From Streptomyces rhizoryzae (lineage in GTDB: Bacteria > Actinomycetota > Actinomycetes > Streptomycetales > Streptomycetaceae): DNA of 64,000 nucleotides. Below the pieces are notes generated by a model, which saw nothing but the letters and a program-made list of their open reading frames with translations, was not told where the DNA came from and searched no databases. Of this stretch, positions 51,799 to 60,727 are shown one piece after another. Numbering within the stretch: position 1 is the first letter of the stretch; each line of letters begins with the position of its first letter. The stretch covers positions 114,176 to 178,175 of the forward strand of contig NZ_JALMUV010000009.1 in the NCBI RefSeq assembly GCF_023155275.1, read 5' to 3'. Made by a program: the position numbers and the translations under genes.

Positions 51799-51837
51799 CG
51801 AGCCCCCGTGGCCGCGACCGGCGGCCGCGGGGGCTCG
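51799..51837 (+). terminator. Terminator after the RND gene
   Basis: CGAGCCCCCGTGGCCGC pairs with GCGGCCGCGGGGGCTCG over 17 bp with one T-G wobble and a five-base loop, 31 bases after the stop. Confidence 0.85.
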
Positions 51838-52018
51838 CGCGCGGGCGCCGGTCGCGGGCACCGCGGCGAGGTGGCCGGAAGCCGCCGCCCCCGGCCCCCG
51901 GTGGGCGCCGCGTACCCCCACGGCCGCACCGGCCCCCTTATCATCGGGCTCCCCGTATCGATGAGTTGTCCGCCCAGACCGCTGAGTTGTCCGACCAGGC
52001 CGGAAGGGTTGCCGCATC

Positions 52019-53215
52019 GTGACGTTGGAACCGGAAGGCCGAAGACTTACCGGCCCCCGCACGGAAGCAGAGCGCGGCCGCCCGCTGTCCGGGGACCCGC
52101 CGACGTTCGGTGTCGAGGAGGAGTTCTTCCTCGCCGACCGCGGGACGCGCGCCACGGTGGCCCGCGCGCCGGAGGTCCTCAAACGCGCCCGGGCGCACCT
52201 CGGCGAGCAGGTCGGCGCCGAACTCTTCACCACGACGGTCGAGACCCGCACCCCGCCCGTCAGCACGCTGGAGGAGCTGCGCCGCCACCTCGGGGAGCTG
52301 CGCGCCGGGCTGGTCGCGGCCGCCGCCGAGGCCGACTGCCGGGTGGTGGCCTCCGGCACGCCGGTCATCCCGTTCGCCGGGGCGCCGGAGATCGCCGACG
52401 TGCCGCGCTACCACGCGATGGCCGACCGGTACGCCCCGCTGGTCACCGGCGACCGGAACACCGGCGTCTGTGCATGTCATGTCCATGTCTTCGTGCCGGA
52501 CCGCGAGGAGGCCGTCCAGCTCTGCAACCACCTGCGCCCCTGGCTGCCGGTCCTCCAGGCGCTCGCCGCCAACTCGCCCTTCCAGGACGGCCGGGACAGC
52601 GGCTTCGCCGGCTGGCGGGCGCTCCATTTCGGACGATGGCCGCACGTGGGCCCGACCCCGCCGTTCCGGGACGCGGCGGCCTACGCCGGCCTGGTCGACA
52701 CCCTCGTCGCCTCCGGCATGCTGATGGACCGGAAGCTCGTCTACTGGTACGCCCGCCCCTCGGAGCGCTGGCCCACCCTGGAGATCCGGGTCCCCGACGT
52801 CAACGCCGACCTGGACACCGTGCTGTTCCTGGCCAGCCTGACCCGCGCCCTGGCCGGGGTCCTGCTGACCGACATCCGCAAGGGCGCGCCGGCCCCGGAG
52901 ATCGGCGATCCGGTGCTGCGCGCCGCCCACTGGCGGGCCGCCCGCGACGGGCTGCGGGGCTCCGGACTGGACCCGGTCACCGGCCGGCTGCGGCCCGCCC
53001 AGGAACTGGCCGTACGGCTCCTGGACCGGGCCGCCCCGGCCCTCGCGGAGACCGGCGAACTGCCCTTCGTGCAGCGGGTCTGGGACCGGCTGCGGCGCGA
53101 CGGCGGCGGAGCGGAGCGGCAGCGCGCCGCGTACCGGCGGCGCGGCCGGCTCCGCGACGTGGTCGACCTGCTGGCCGCCGAGCTGGAGGCGGGCACCGCC
53201 GCGGCCCTGCTGTGA
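52019..53215 (+). CDS. YbdK-type carboxylate-amine ligase (GCS2 family)
   Basis: A protein of 398 residues, GTG 52019. After a 28-residue lead the glutamate-cysteine-ligase 2 core opens with TFGVEEEFFLADRGTRATV; ETRTPPVSTLEELRRHL, RNTGVCACHVHVFVPDREEA, ANSPFQDGRDSGFAGWRALH and WYARPSERWPTLEIRVPDVN are the metal- and substrate-binding stretches. E. coli YbdK has weak gamma-glutamylcysteine synthetase activity. Actinobacteria use mycothiol, so the natural substrate is unclear. Confidence 0.9.
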   Translation: MTLEPEGRRLTGPRTEAERGRPLSGDPPTFGVEEEFFLADRGTRATVARAPEVLKRARAHLGEQVGAELFTTTVETRTPPVSTLEELRRHLGELRAGLVAAAAEADCRVVASGTPVIPFAGAPEIADVPRYHAMADRYAPLVTGDRNTGVCACHVHVFVPDREEAVQLCNHLRPWLPVLQALAANSPFQDGRDSGFAGWRALHFGRWPHVGPTPPFRDAAAYAGLVDTLVASGMLMDRKLVYWYARPSERWPTLEIRVPDVNADLDTVLFLASLTRALAGVLLTDIRKGAPAPEIGDPVLRAAHWRAARDGLRGSGLDPVTGRLRPAQELAVRLLDRAAPALAETGELPFVQRVWDRLRRDGGGAERQRAAYRRRGRLRDVVDLLAAELEAGTAAALL

Positions 53216-53256
53216 CGGGGGCCGGTGACGGCCTCACCCGGGCCCGCCGCCGGTCC

Positions 53257-54168
53257 TCACCACCGCACCGCGGTGAAGTCCACCGGCCGCGGCCGCAGGG
53301 CCGCCGTACGGGCCGCCAACTCCCGCATCCGGCGCGCCATTTCGGGCACCGGCCGGTGCATCCGGTCGCCGTGCCCGGGCAGCACCCACGCGAACCGCAG
53401 CCGGTCCGCGGTCCGGGCCAGCGACGCCGCCAGCTCGGTGATGGAGTACCACGTGACGCTGTCCGCCACCGCCAGATCGCCGTCCGCCCGCGACCAGTAG
53501 AAGCTGTCGCCGCTGAAGCAGTAGGTGTCGTCGGCGACGTAGAGCACGCTGCCCCGGGTGTGGCCGGGCAGCGGATGGGCGACCACCCCGGCCGCGATCT
53601 CCTCGGGCGCGGTGCCGCGCAGCACCCGGTCGGCGTCCGGCGCCGCGTCCAGGTCGCCCTCGTGGATCCACAGCCGGGCCCCGAACCGGTCGGCGTACCG
53701 GCGGCCGTGCGCGGCGTGGTCCCGGTGGGTCAGCAGCACGTCGGTCACCGGCCCGGCCGCCTCGAAGCGGGTGGCCAGCTCCTCGCCGTACCGCGGGGTG
53801 TCGATCATCATCCGGGTCCCGTCCGGGCGCCGCAGCAGATACGCGTTGGCCCCCGCGTTCTGCCGGGAGTTGTGCCCGCACAGGGCGACCGTGCCGTCCA
53901 GCGCCAGCGGGAACGGGTCCCCCTGCGCGTCCAGCTTGCCGCCGGCCGGCCGCACCGAACGCGTCGGGCAGGCGAACGCCGCCGCCCGCACCGCCGCTTC
54001 CTCCGCCGCCCCGCGCGGCTGCCGGACCACCTCCGACCGGCCGCCGACCTCCGCGATCAGCCCCGGCGCGAGCTGCCGCGCGACATCGCAGTTGGTGCAC
54101 CTGTCGTCCACGTACCAGCCGCCGTCCGCCGCCGCGGGCGCCGACCGGTCCTGCGCTGCGCTGTTCAC
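53257..54168 (-). CDS. Ferredoxin-like domain fused to a metallo-beta-lactamase-fold hydrolase
   Basis: A protein of 303 residues, GTG 54168. Residues 15-80 resemble a small ferredoxin (WYVDDRCTNCDVARQLAPGL, with AFACPTRSV later): three cysteines are in cluster positions, one fewer than a standard 4Fe-4S site. Residues 95-270 are an MBL domain with LTHRDHAAHGRRYA (HxDHxxH), HPLPGHTRGSVLY, YCFSGDSFYWS and VLPGHGDRM. Such ferredoxin-MBL fusions occur in plants and bacteria; substrate unknown. It converges on the YbdK-type gene with a 41-base gap. Confidence 0.8.
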   Translation of the reverse strand: MNSAAQDRSAPAAADGGWYVDDRCTNCDVARQLAPGLIAEVGGRSEVVRQPRGAAEEAAVRAAAFACPTRSVRPAGGKLDAQGDPFPLALDGTVALCGHNSRQNAGANAYLLRRPDGTRMMIDTPRYGEELATRFEAAGPVTDVLLTHRDHAAHGRRYADRFGARLWIHEGDLDAAPDADRVLRGTAPEEIAAGVVAHPLPGHTRGSVLYVADDTYCFSGDSFYWSRADGDLAVADSVTWYSITELAASLARTADRLRFAWVLPGHGDRMHRPVPEMARRMRELAARTAALRPRPVDFTAVRW

Positions 54169-54405
54169 GGTCCCTGAGCCTCCTCGACCCCGGCGTAGCG
54201 CCGGGTCCGTCCGTTTCCGCTTCCCTGCATCCCCCGCTCACGAGGTTCCCGCGCCGGCCCGCGAAAGAGGAAGAGGCGCCGGGTCTTGTTTCTCCTGGTC
54301 ACTGGCTCTCTCACGGGGCAGTGGGGGAGGGGTGCCGGGTATCCGGCAAGGGGCGATTGCCTCGCCTCGTACAACCGTTCGGGCCGCCGCGCGGTCTGGA
54401 CTTCC

Positions 54406-55869
54406 ATGAACGGATTACGAGCGAGTGTGCGGCGGCCCCGGCCGGGACCGAAGGCCGCCGCCCTGTGGGGCGTTCTGGTGCTGGGGGCCGTCGCCTGCGG
54501 CGCGCCGCCCGCCACGGCCGAGGCGAAGCCGGCCCCCGTGCCGGTGCGGCAGGTCTCCGGGACGGCACCCCGCCCCGCGGCCACCCAGCCCTCGGCGGCC
54601 CGGTCCTCGGGGCCGGGCCTGGAGATCACCCACGCCCTGCGCACCTACTACCTCCCGCGGCCCACCGGCTCCGGCCCGGCGGACCACCCCACCGAGTACC
54701 AGTTCTTCCTCCAGGCGACGGGGGCGGCGCCCGGCAAGGACCCGGCCGTCGTCAAGGACGTCAAGGTCGCCTTCGACCTCTCGGCCTTCCGCGGCAAGGC
54801 GAAGGTCGGCTGGGTGAACAAGCCGTGGGGATGCGCCCGGTCCGGCGACCGGCTCACCTGCTCCATCGGCGACGTCGAGCTGGGCGCGGGCTTCACGCCG
54901 TTCCAGGTGGACGCGCTGCCGGACGCGCCGAAGGGGCCCGCCGGCCCCATGGAGATCACCGTGACCAGCGCGAACGCCCCCACCGTCCGGCGCACCGCCG
55001 CCGTCGTCATCGGCGCCCCCCGGCTCACCGCGCGCCAGGACAAACCGCTGACCGGCGTGCCGCAGGGCTCCGAGGTGCGGCTGACCCCGGCCTTCGGCAA
55101 CCAGGGGGACACCGACGTCGACGACGACGTCCTCGTCAAGATCGTGGCGACCGACGCCACGCTGCGCCCGGAGTACCGCAACTGCCGCTACGACAAGCCG
55201 GTGGCGCCCACCCGGGCGGAGTGCACCTTCCCCGGACCGCTCCGGGCCGGCACGGCGTACGAGACCGCCGGGCCGCTGACGGGGGTGGTCGGCGCGGACG
55301 CGATGCACGGCGACCTCACCTACACGGTGTACCGGGCCCACGACCGGTGGGACGAGGGCTTCTCCGACGCGCACATCCTGCCGCCCTCGGCCGTGCGGGG
55401 CACCGGTGCGGCGCTGGGCCTGCGCCCGGTGGACGGCAGCGGTGACGACTTCCGGACGTCCGGCAACTGGAACGCCGAGCTGGCGAGCGGCAAAGTGGCC
55501 TTCGACACCGACCGGATCAACGACGTCCAGGCCGTCCCGTTCACCATCAAGGGCGCGGTCGGCGCGCAGGTCGAGGTCACCGTGCCGTGGCCGCGCAACT
55601 ACGGGGAGGGCGACGTCCGGGTGGTGCTCCCCGAGGGCGTGCGCGCGGTGCGGGTGGATCCGCAGGACCGCCCCAGCGAGATGACCTTCTGCGAGCCCGC
55701 CGACGGGGGCGCCCGCTGCCCCTGGGGCCAGTACGGCACGACCCTGACGGTCCGCATCGACAAGCGGGTCGACGGCGCCCGGGGCACGGTCTTCGCACCG
55801 TCCGACCCCCGGACCGACCCCGACCAGGAGAACAACTCCGCGCCGGTGACGGTCGAGTACACCGGCTGA
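54406..55869 (+). CDS. Secreted protein of unknown function
   Basis: A protein of 487 residues from ATG 54406 (MNGLRASVRRPRPGPKAAAL). The basic start and AALWGVLVLGAVACGAPPATAEA form a signal peptide; AVAC could be a lipobox, though the -3 residue is unusual, so either a lipoprotein or cleavage after AEA is possible. The exported part is beta-rich with repeated domain-like blocks (YQFFLQATGAAPGKDPAVVK, MEITVTSANAPTVRRTAAVV, FGNQGDTDVDDDVLVKIVA) reminiscent of DUF11/Ig-like surface proteins. Cys pairs (WGCARSGDRLTCSIG, FCEPADGGARCPWG) suggest disulfides. No enzyme motif. Confidence 0.75.
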   Translation: MNGLRASVRRPRPGPKAAALWGVLVLGAVACGAPPATAEAKPAPVPVRQVSGTAPRPAATQPSAARSSGPGLEITHALRTYYLPRPTGSGPADHPTEYQFFLQATGAAPGKDPAVVKDVKVAFDLSAFRGKAKVGWVNKPWGCARSGDRLTCSIGDVELGAGFTPFQVDALPDAPKGPAGPMEITVTSANAPTVRRTAAVVIGAPRLTARQDKPLTGVPQGSEVRLTPAFGNQGDTDVDDDVLVKIVATDATLRPEYRNCRYDKPVAPTRAECTFPGPLRAGTAYETAGPLTGVVGADAMHGDLTYTVYRAHDRWDEGFSDAHILPPSAVRGTGAALGLRPVDGSGDDFRTSGNWNAELASGKVAFDTDRINDVQAVPFTIKGAVGAQVEVTVPWPRNYGEGDVRVVLPEGVRAVRVDPQDRPSEMTFCEPADGGARCPWGQYGTTLTVRIDKRVDGARGTVFAPSDPRTDPDQENNSAPVTVEYTG

Positions 55870-55889
55870 CCGGCCGGCGGCCCCGGACA

Positions 55890-55925
55890 GCGGGCGGGGC
55901 GGCCCCGCAGGACCGCCCCGCCCGC
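55890..55925. terminator. Hairpin between convergent genes
   Basis: GCGGGCGGGGCGG pairs perfectly (13 bp) with CCGCCCCGCCCGC across a ten-base loop, between the secreted protein gene (+) and nadA (-). Confidence 0.8.
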
Positions 55926-55952
55926 CGTACCGCGCCCGGCGGCCCGGCGCCG

Positions 55953-57140
55953 CTACGGCAGCGCCAGCATCCGCTCCAGCGCCAGCTTGGCGAAGTGCTC
56001 GGTCTCCTTGTCGACCTGGATGCGGTTGACGACCTTGCCGTCGGCCAGCGACTCCAGCGCCCACACCAGGTGCGGCAGGTCGATGCGGTTCATGGTCGAG
56101 CAGAAGCAGACCGTCTTGTCGAGGAAGACGATCTCCTTGCCCTCGGGCGCGAAGCGGTTGGCCAGGCGGCGGACGAGGTTCAGCTCGGTGCCGATGGCCC
56201 ACTTGGAGCCGGCCGGCGCGGCCTCCAGGGCCTTGATGATGTACTCCGTCGAGCCAACCTGGTCCGCCGCCGCCACGACCTCGTGCTTGCACTCGGGGTG
56301 GACGAGCACGTTGACGCCGGGGATGCGGGCGCGGACGTCGTTGACCGAGTCGAGCGAGAACCGGCCGTGCACCGAGCAGTGGCCGCGCCACAGGATCATC
56401 TTCGCCGCCCGCAGCTCCTCGGCGGTCAGGCCGCCGCCCGGCTTGTGCGGGTTGTAGACCACGCAGTCGTCCAGCGACATGCCCAGGTCCCGGACGGCGG
56501 TGTTCCGGCCCAGGTGCTGGTCGGGCAGGAACAGCACCTTCTCGCCCTGCTCGAACGCCCAGTCCAGCGCCCGCTCGGCGTTGGAGGAGGTGCAGATCGT
56601 GCCGCCGTGCCGGCCGGTGAACGCCTTGATGTCCGCCGAGGAGTTCATGTACGAGACCGGGACGACCTGCTCGGCGACGCCGGCCTCGGTGAGCACGTCC
56701 CAGCACTCGGCGACCTGCTCGGCGGTGGCCATGTCGGCCATCGAGCAGCCCGCGGCGAGGTCCGGCAGGATCACCTGCTGGCCGTCGCCGGTGAGGATGT
56801 CGGCCGACTCGGCCATGAAGTGCACACCGCAGAAGACGATGTACTCGGCGTCCGGCCGGGCCGCGGCGTCCCGCGCGAGCTTGAACGAGTCGCCGGTGAC
56901 GTCCGCGAACTCGATGACCTCGTCGCGCTGGTAGTGGTGCCCGAGGACGAAGACCTTCTCGCCCAGCCTGGCCTTGGCGGCGCGGGCGCGCGCCACCAGG
57001 TCCGGGTCGGAGGGCGCCGGCAGGTCACCGGGGCACTCCACGCCGCGCTCGCTCCTCGGGTCGGCCTCGCGGCCGAGGAGCAGCAGCGCCAGCGGGGTCG
57101 GCTGGACGTCCAGGGGCTGGGCGGTGGTCACGACACGCAC
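55953..57140 (-). CDS. nadA: Quinolinate synthase A
   Basis: A protein of 395 residues, GTG 57140 (VRVVTTAQPLDVQPTPL); GTG 57131 is nearly as likely. It condenses iminoaspartate with dihydroxyacetone phosphate to quinolinate in NAD synthesis. Visible are VLGHHYQRDEVIEFADVTGDSF, the three cluster cysteines (VFCGVHFMAESADIL, HCSVHGRFSL and TVCFCSTMNRIDLPHL) and VNVLVHPECKHEVV. It needs a 4Fe-4S cluster; an A-type carrier gene lies divergently 329 bases away. An inverted repeat overlaps its probable promoter. Confidence 0.96.
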   Translation of the reverse strand: MRVVTTAQPLDVQPTPLALLLLGREADPRSERGVECPGDLPAPSDPDLVARARAAKARLGEKVFVLGHHYQRDEVIEFADVTGDSFKLARDAAARPDAEYIVFCGVHFMAESADILTGDGQQVILPDLAAGCSMADMATAEQVAECWDVLTEAGVAEQVVPVSYMNSSADIKAFTGRHGGTICTSSNAERALDWAFEQGEKVLFLPDQHLGRNTAVRDLGMSLDDCVVYNPHKPGGGLTAEELRAAKMILWRGHCSVHGRFSLDSVNDVRARIPGVNVLVHPECKHEVVAAADQVGSTEYIIKALEAAPAGSKWAIGTELNLVRRLANRFAPEGKEIVFLDKTVCFCSTMNRIDLPHLVWALESLADGKVVNRIQVDKETEHFAKLALERMLALP

Positions 57141-57225
57141 CCTCTCTTCTCTGCGGAAAGTCCTTGCGGACGGTCTCTGCGGGACGGCGGGATGCGCGGC
57201 GGCACCGCCTTTTCGTCTATTTGAC

Positions 57226-57240
57226 GCTATCTATCATAGC
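57226..57240 (-). promoter_or_regulatory. Inverted repeat upstream of nadA
   Basis: GCTAT-N5-ATAGC lies about 85-100 bp before the nadA start, in the only clearly AT-rich patch of the gap; the minus strand offers a TATGAT-like -10. Placed over the promoter core it could be an operator for an NAD-responsive repressor, but no such gene is near. Confidence 0.4.
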
Positions 57241-57468
57241 CGCTTCACGTCACTTTGACGATGGCCATAGTGTCGATGTGACGCACCAGCCGCCGGGCCC
57301 GGCCGCCCCTCGTCCGGCCGGTCGGCCCGAGGTGTCCCGCGGCCGGTGTGCGAGCATGAAGGGAAGAGAAGGACAGATCACGCGCAGCCGGAATTAATCC
57401 GGGACGCCGGCGGTTGCAGCTGTTCGCAACCAAAGGCAAGCGGTCCGTACAACCCGGGAGAGATGTAG

Positions 57469-57822
57469 ATGAGCGTTCAGGACGAGACCACCGTCACCGA
57501 CGGCATCATCCTGTCCGACGCGGCCGCGTCGAAGGTTAAGAGCCTGCTGGAGCAGGAGGGCCGGGACGACCTCGCGCTGCGGGTGGCGGTCCAGCCCGGC
57601 GGCTGCTCGGGCCTGCGCTACCAGCTCTTCTTCGACGAGCGCTCGCTCGACGGCGATGTCGTCAAGGAGTTCGACGGTGTCAAGGTCGTCACCGACCGGA
57701 TGAGCGCTCCCTACCTGGGCGGCGCCTCCATCGACTTCGTCGACACCATCGAGAAGCAGGGCTTCACGATCGACAACCCGAACGCCACGGGCTCCTGCGC
57801 CTGCGGCGACTCCTTCAGCTGA
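57469..57822 (+). CDS. erpA: A-type iron-sulfur carrier (HesB/IscA/ErpA family)
   Basis: A protein of 117 residues from ATG 57469 (MSVQDETTVTDGIILSDAAA). The three ligand cysteines are in place: GGCSGLRYQLFF and the C-terminal GSCACGDSFS. It delivers Fe-S clusters to apo-enzymes; the divergent nadA and the more distant lipA are plausible clients. Streptomyces commonly has it here. The symbol is by family likeness. Confidence 0.93.
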   Translation: MSVQDETTVTDGIILSDAAASKVKSLLEQEGRDDLALRVAVQPGGCSGLRYQLFFDERSLDGDVVKEFDGVKVVTDRMSAPYLGGASIDFVDTIEKQGFTIDNPNATGSCACGDSFS

Positions 57823-57852
57823 CCGGGCCCCGGCCCACGGCGCACGGCGTAC

Positions 57853-57888
57853 GGAGGCGGCGCCCCCTCATCGGGGGGCGCCGCCTCC
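57853..57888. terminator. Strong hairpin between convergent genes
   Basis: GGAGGCGGCGCCCCC pairs perfectly (15 bp) with GGGGGCGCCGCCTCC over a six-base loop, between the Fe-S carrier gene (+) and the 503-residue protein gene (-). Confidence 0.85.
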
Positions 57889-57906
57889 GCCGTACGCGCC
57901 CGCGGG

Positions 57907-59418
57907 TCACCGCAGCGGCACCGCCGCGCCGGACGAGGCGTCCACGACCTTCCGCCCGTCCAGCGGCCGGGCCAGCGGCACCGTCTTGGTGAAGTCCTTG
58001 GCGATCTTCACGCAGATCTGGCCCGGGTGCTTCTCCTTGCCGGTGACCGCCACCCGCACCGCCCCGGCCGACTCCTGGGCGCTGACCTCGTACGTGCTGC
58101 ACACCCCGCCCCAGAAGTGGACGGTCAGCGTCCGGCCGTCGCCGGCCACCGTGTAGCCGGACAGCGCCATCGCGGTCGTGCCCGGCTCCGACGGCCGCGG
58201 CCCGGCCGGCCCGCTGCCCCGCAGGTACCGCGGGTCCACCGCCGTCCCGGCCACCACCGAGGTGTTCCCGGGCGCGTTCCCGGCCCCCGGCGCCCGCACC
58301 GTGTAGAGCCACGACGGCACCAGCACCTGCCCGCCGTTCGCGTACCGGACGGCCAGGCCGAAGACCGCGCCGGTCACCTCGTCCGCCGGCCGGTGCCCGT
58401 TCGGCGCCGGCTCGCACGGCGCGATCCCGCCGCCGGGGTGCGCGGTCTTGTCGTCCTTGTGCGTGAAGGTCGGCACCGAGGGGCAGCCGGCCGGCGGCCG
58501 GACCCGGCCCTTCGCGTTCAGGTCCGCCAAGGTCGCCCGGGCGTCCCGGACCGGGTACTCCGCCCCCTTCGCCGGGGTCGCCAACTCCCCGCTGCCGCCC
58601 ACCACTTGCCCGTCCGCCCCGACCTGGAGCCGGCTCTGCCAGCCGTACGTGGGCAGCCCGCCGATCACCGGGTCGGCGGTCACCACCCGCACCGCGCCGT
58701 ACGCCTGGTGCGCGTCCAGCCGGGCGCCCGGCTGCCCGAGCGCCGCCAGCACCGGGGCGGCCGCCTGCCGGGCCCGGGCCTCGGACAGCGGCCCGCTGCC
58801 GCCGTCCCCGCCCGCACCGCCCGGTCCGTCCGTCCCGCCGCGGTACGAGGGGCAGCCCGGCCGCTCCTCCGCCAGCGGGCACTTGGTGCCGCCCCCGCCG
58901 CCGTACCGGCTGAACGTCCAGTTGCCCGCCCCGGACTTCCCGACCCGCAGCGTCGCACCCCGGCCGTCCGGGCCCGGCCCGCCGACCGTCCACCAGGCGC
59001 CGTCCGGGCGCACCGTTCCGGCCACATCGAGCGCCTTCGCCAGCCGTTCCACGGCCGGCCGCCCGACCTCGCCCGCGGGCCGGTACACGGGAGCGGTCCG
59101 CGGCCCCCGCGGGAGCGTGCCCACGACCGTGTAGTGGCCGCCCTGCGGCGCCGGTTCGCCGACCGCGATCGACGCGGAGTCCAGCACCAGCGGCGGCGGT
59201 CCGTCCGCGGCCGCGCCCGCCGCCCCGGTGCCGCCGCCCGACGCGGACGCGGCCCAGTACGCCGCGCCGCCGCCGGCCAGCAGCACCGCGGCCGCCACCG
59301 ACGCCGCCACCAGGGGAGTGCGCCGTCCGCGCCGGTCCGGGCCGGAGTCCCCGGGGGGCGTGGTGCCGCTCGGGCCGGCCGGGGTGTCCTGGGTATCCGG
59401 GGTGTCCTCGGTGCTCAC
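57907..59418 (-). CDS. Membrane-anchored extracytoplasmic protein of unknown function
   Basis: A protein of 503 residues; GTG 59418 (VSTEDTPDTQDTPAGPSGT) has GGAG upstream. A cytoplasmic Thr/Pro/Asp-rich head precedes a single span (PLVAASVAAAVLLAGGGAAYWAA), then about 430 extracellular residues. Repeated strand-rich blocks around YTVVGTLPRGPRTAP and WQSRLQVGADGQVVGGSG, and Cys pairs (TKCPLAEERPGCPSY, AGCPSVPTFTH, GGIAPCEPAP, GGVCSTYEVS), suggest a stable exported domain. No catalytic motif. I recall it as conserved near the cytochrome oxidase genes in Streptomyces. Confidence 0.75.
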   Translation of the reverse strand: MSTEDTPDTQDTPAGPSGTTPPGDSGPDRRGRRTPLVAASVAAAVLLAGGGAAYWAASASGGGTGAAGAAADGPPPLVLDSASIAVGEPAPQGGHYTVVGTLPRGPRTAPVYRPAGEVGRPAVERLAKALDVAGTVRPDGAWWTVGGPGPDGRGATLRVGKSGAGNWTFSRYGGGGGTKCPLAEERPGCPSYRGGTDGPGGAGGDGGSGPLSEARARQAAAPVLAALGQPGARLDAHQAYGAVRVVTADPVIGGLPTYGWQSRLQVGADGQVVGGSGELATPAKGAEYPVRDARATLADLNAKGRVRPPAGCPSVPTFTHKDDKTAHPGGGIAPCEPAPNGHRPADEVTGAVFGLAVRYANGGQVLVPSWLYTVRAPGAGNAPGNTSVVAGTAVDPRYLRGSGPAGPRPSEPGTTAMALSGYTVAGDGRTLTVHFWGGVCSTYEVSAQESAGAVRVAVTGKEKHPGQICVKIAKDFTKTVPLARPLDGRKVVDASSGAAVPLR

Positions 59419-59739
59419 CGCTTCGCTCCTTCTGGCTCCGCCGGTCATCTGACGTGCCACCCGCCGGGGGTGGTCGCCGATGGGACGGGGCGGGGGCGCG
59501 TACGGTTCCCCGCGCGCCCGCCGTCCCGCCGTGTCCCGCCGTCCCGCACCGCCTGTGACGGCCCTCACAGCCCGGCCCGTGCCGGGACGTGCGGCTGCCC
59601 GCAACCCGAGGAGAATGCCCTGTTAAGGAGTGTTTTTCCGCTGTCCGACTGTCCGGGAATGAGCGGATGGCGGCGCTCCCGCCCGGTAGCGTTGCCCTCC
59701 GTCCGCCAACCCCACGCCCTCCGCAGGAGCAGACCCGTC

Positions 59740-60714
59740 GTGCGTATCGCAGTCACCGGCTCCATCGCCACCGACCACCTGATGACCTTCCCCGGCCGCT
59801 TCGCCGACCAGCTGGTCGCCGACCAGCTGCATACGGTCTCCCTCTCCTTCCTGGTCGACCAGCTCGACGTCCGCCGCGGCGGGGTCGCCCCCAACATCTG
59901 CTTCGGCATGGGCCAGCTCGGCATCCGGCCGATCCTGGTCGGCGCCGCCGGCAACGACTTCGAGGAGTACCGCGCCTGGCTCGACCGGCACGGTGTCGAC
60001 ACCCGCTCGGTGCGCATCTCCGAGGTCCTGCACACCGCCCGCTTCGTCTGCACCACCGACGCCGACCACAACCAGATCGGCTCCTTCTACACCGGCGCCA
60101 TGAGCGAGGCCCGGCTGATCGAGCTGCACACCGTCGCCGAGCGCGTCGGCGGCCTGGACCTGGTCCTGATCGGCGCCGACGACCCCGAGGCGATGATCCG
60201 GCACACCGAGGAGTGCCGCACCCGCGGGATCCCGTTCGCCGCCGACTTCTCCCAGCAGATCGCCCGGATGGACGGCGAGAACATCCGCACCCTCATGGAG
60301 GGCGCCACCTACCTCTTCTCCAACGAGTACGAGAAGGGCCTGATCGAGTCCAAGACCGGCTGGACCTCCGAGGAGATCCTCACCAAGGTCGGCACCCGCG
60401 TCACCACCCTCGGCTCCAACGGCGTCCGCATCGAGCGCACCGGCGAGCCCGACATCGAGGTCGGCGTCCCCGAGGAGAAGACCAAGGCCGACCCGACCGG
60501 CGTCGGCGACGCCTTCCGCGCCGGCTTCCTCGCCGGCCTGGCCTGGGGCGTCGGCCTGGAGCGCGCCGCCCAGGTCGGCTGCATGCTGGCCACCCTGGTC
60601 ATCGAGACCGTCGGCACCCAGGAGTACGAGCTGCACCGCAGCCACTTCATGGACCGCTTCACCAAGGCGTACGGCCACGACGCCGCCGCCGAGGTCCGCG
60701 GCCACCTGGCCTGA
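59740..60714 (+). CDS. PfkB-family carbohydrate/adenosine kinase
   Basis: A protein of 324 residues, GTG 59740 (VRIAVTGSIATDHLMTFPGR) with AGGAG ten bases upstream. It follows the ribokinase fold: N-terminal sheet and lid (VDQLDVRRGGVAPNICFGMG), substrate Asp region (DADHNQIGSFYTGAMSEA), and the anion hole and base in ADPTGVGDAFRAGFLAGLAWG. The sequence, notably the DQL...HTVSLSFLVD start, is like actinobacterial enzymes annotated as adenosine kinase; the true sugar or nucleoside is not proven. Confidence 0.9.
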   Translation: MRIAVTGSIATDHLMTFPGRFADQLVADQLHTVSLSFLVDQLDVRRGGVAPNICFGMGQLGIRPILVGAAGNDFEEYRAWLDRHGVDTRSVRISEVLHTARFVCTTDADHNQIGSFYTGAMSEARLIELHTVAERVGGLDLVLIGADDPEAMIRHTEECRTRGIPFAADFSQQIARMDGENIRTLMEGATYLFSNEYEKGLIESKTGWTSEEILTKVGTRVTTLGSNGVRIERTGEPDIEVGVPEEKTKADPTGVGDAFRAGFLAGLAWGVGLERAAQVGCMLATLVIETVGTQEYELHRSHFMDRFTKAYGHDAAAEVRGHLA

Positions 60715-60727
60715 ACGCCGCCGGCCC

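Noticed and set aside
49746..52022. Plus-strand open frame of about 758 codons across the RND gene
   Set aside because: It is an off-frame shadow: Arg/Pro/Gly-rich with no hydrophobic spans, while the true frame has all RND motifs.
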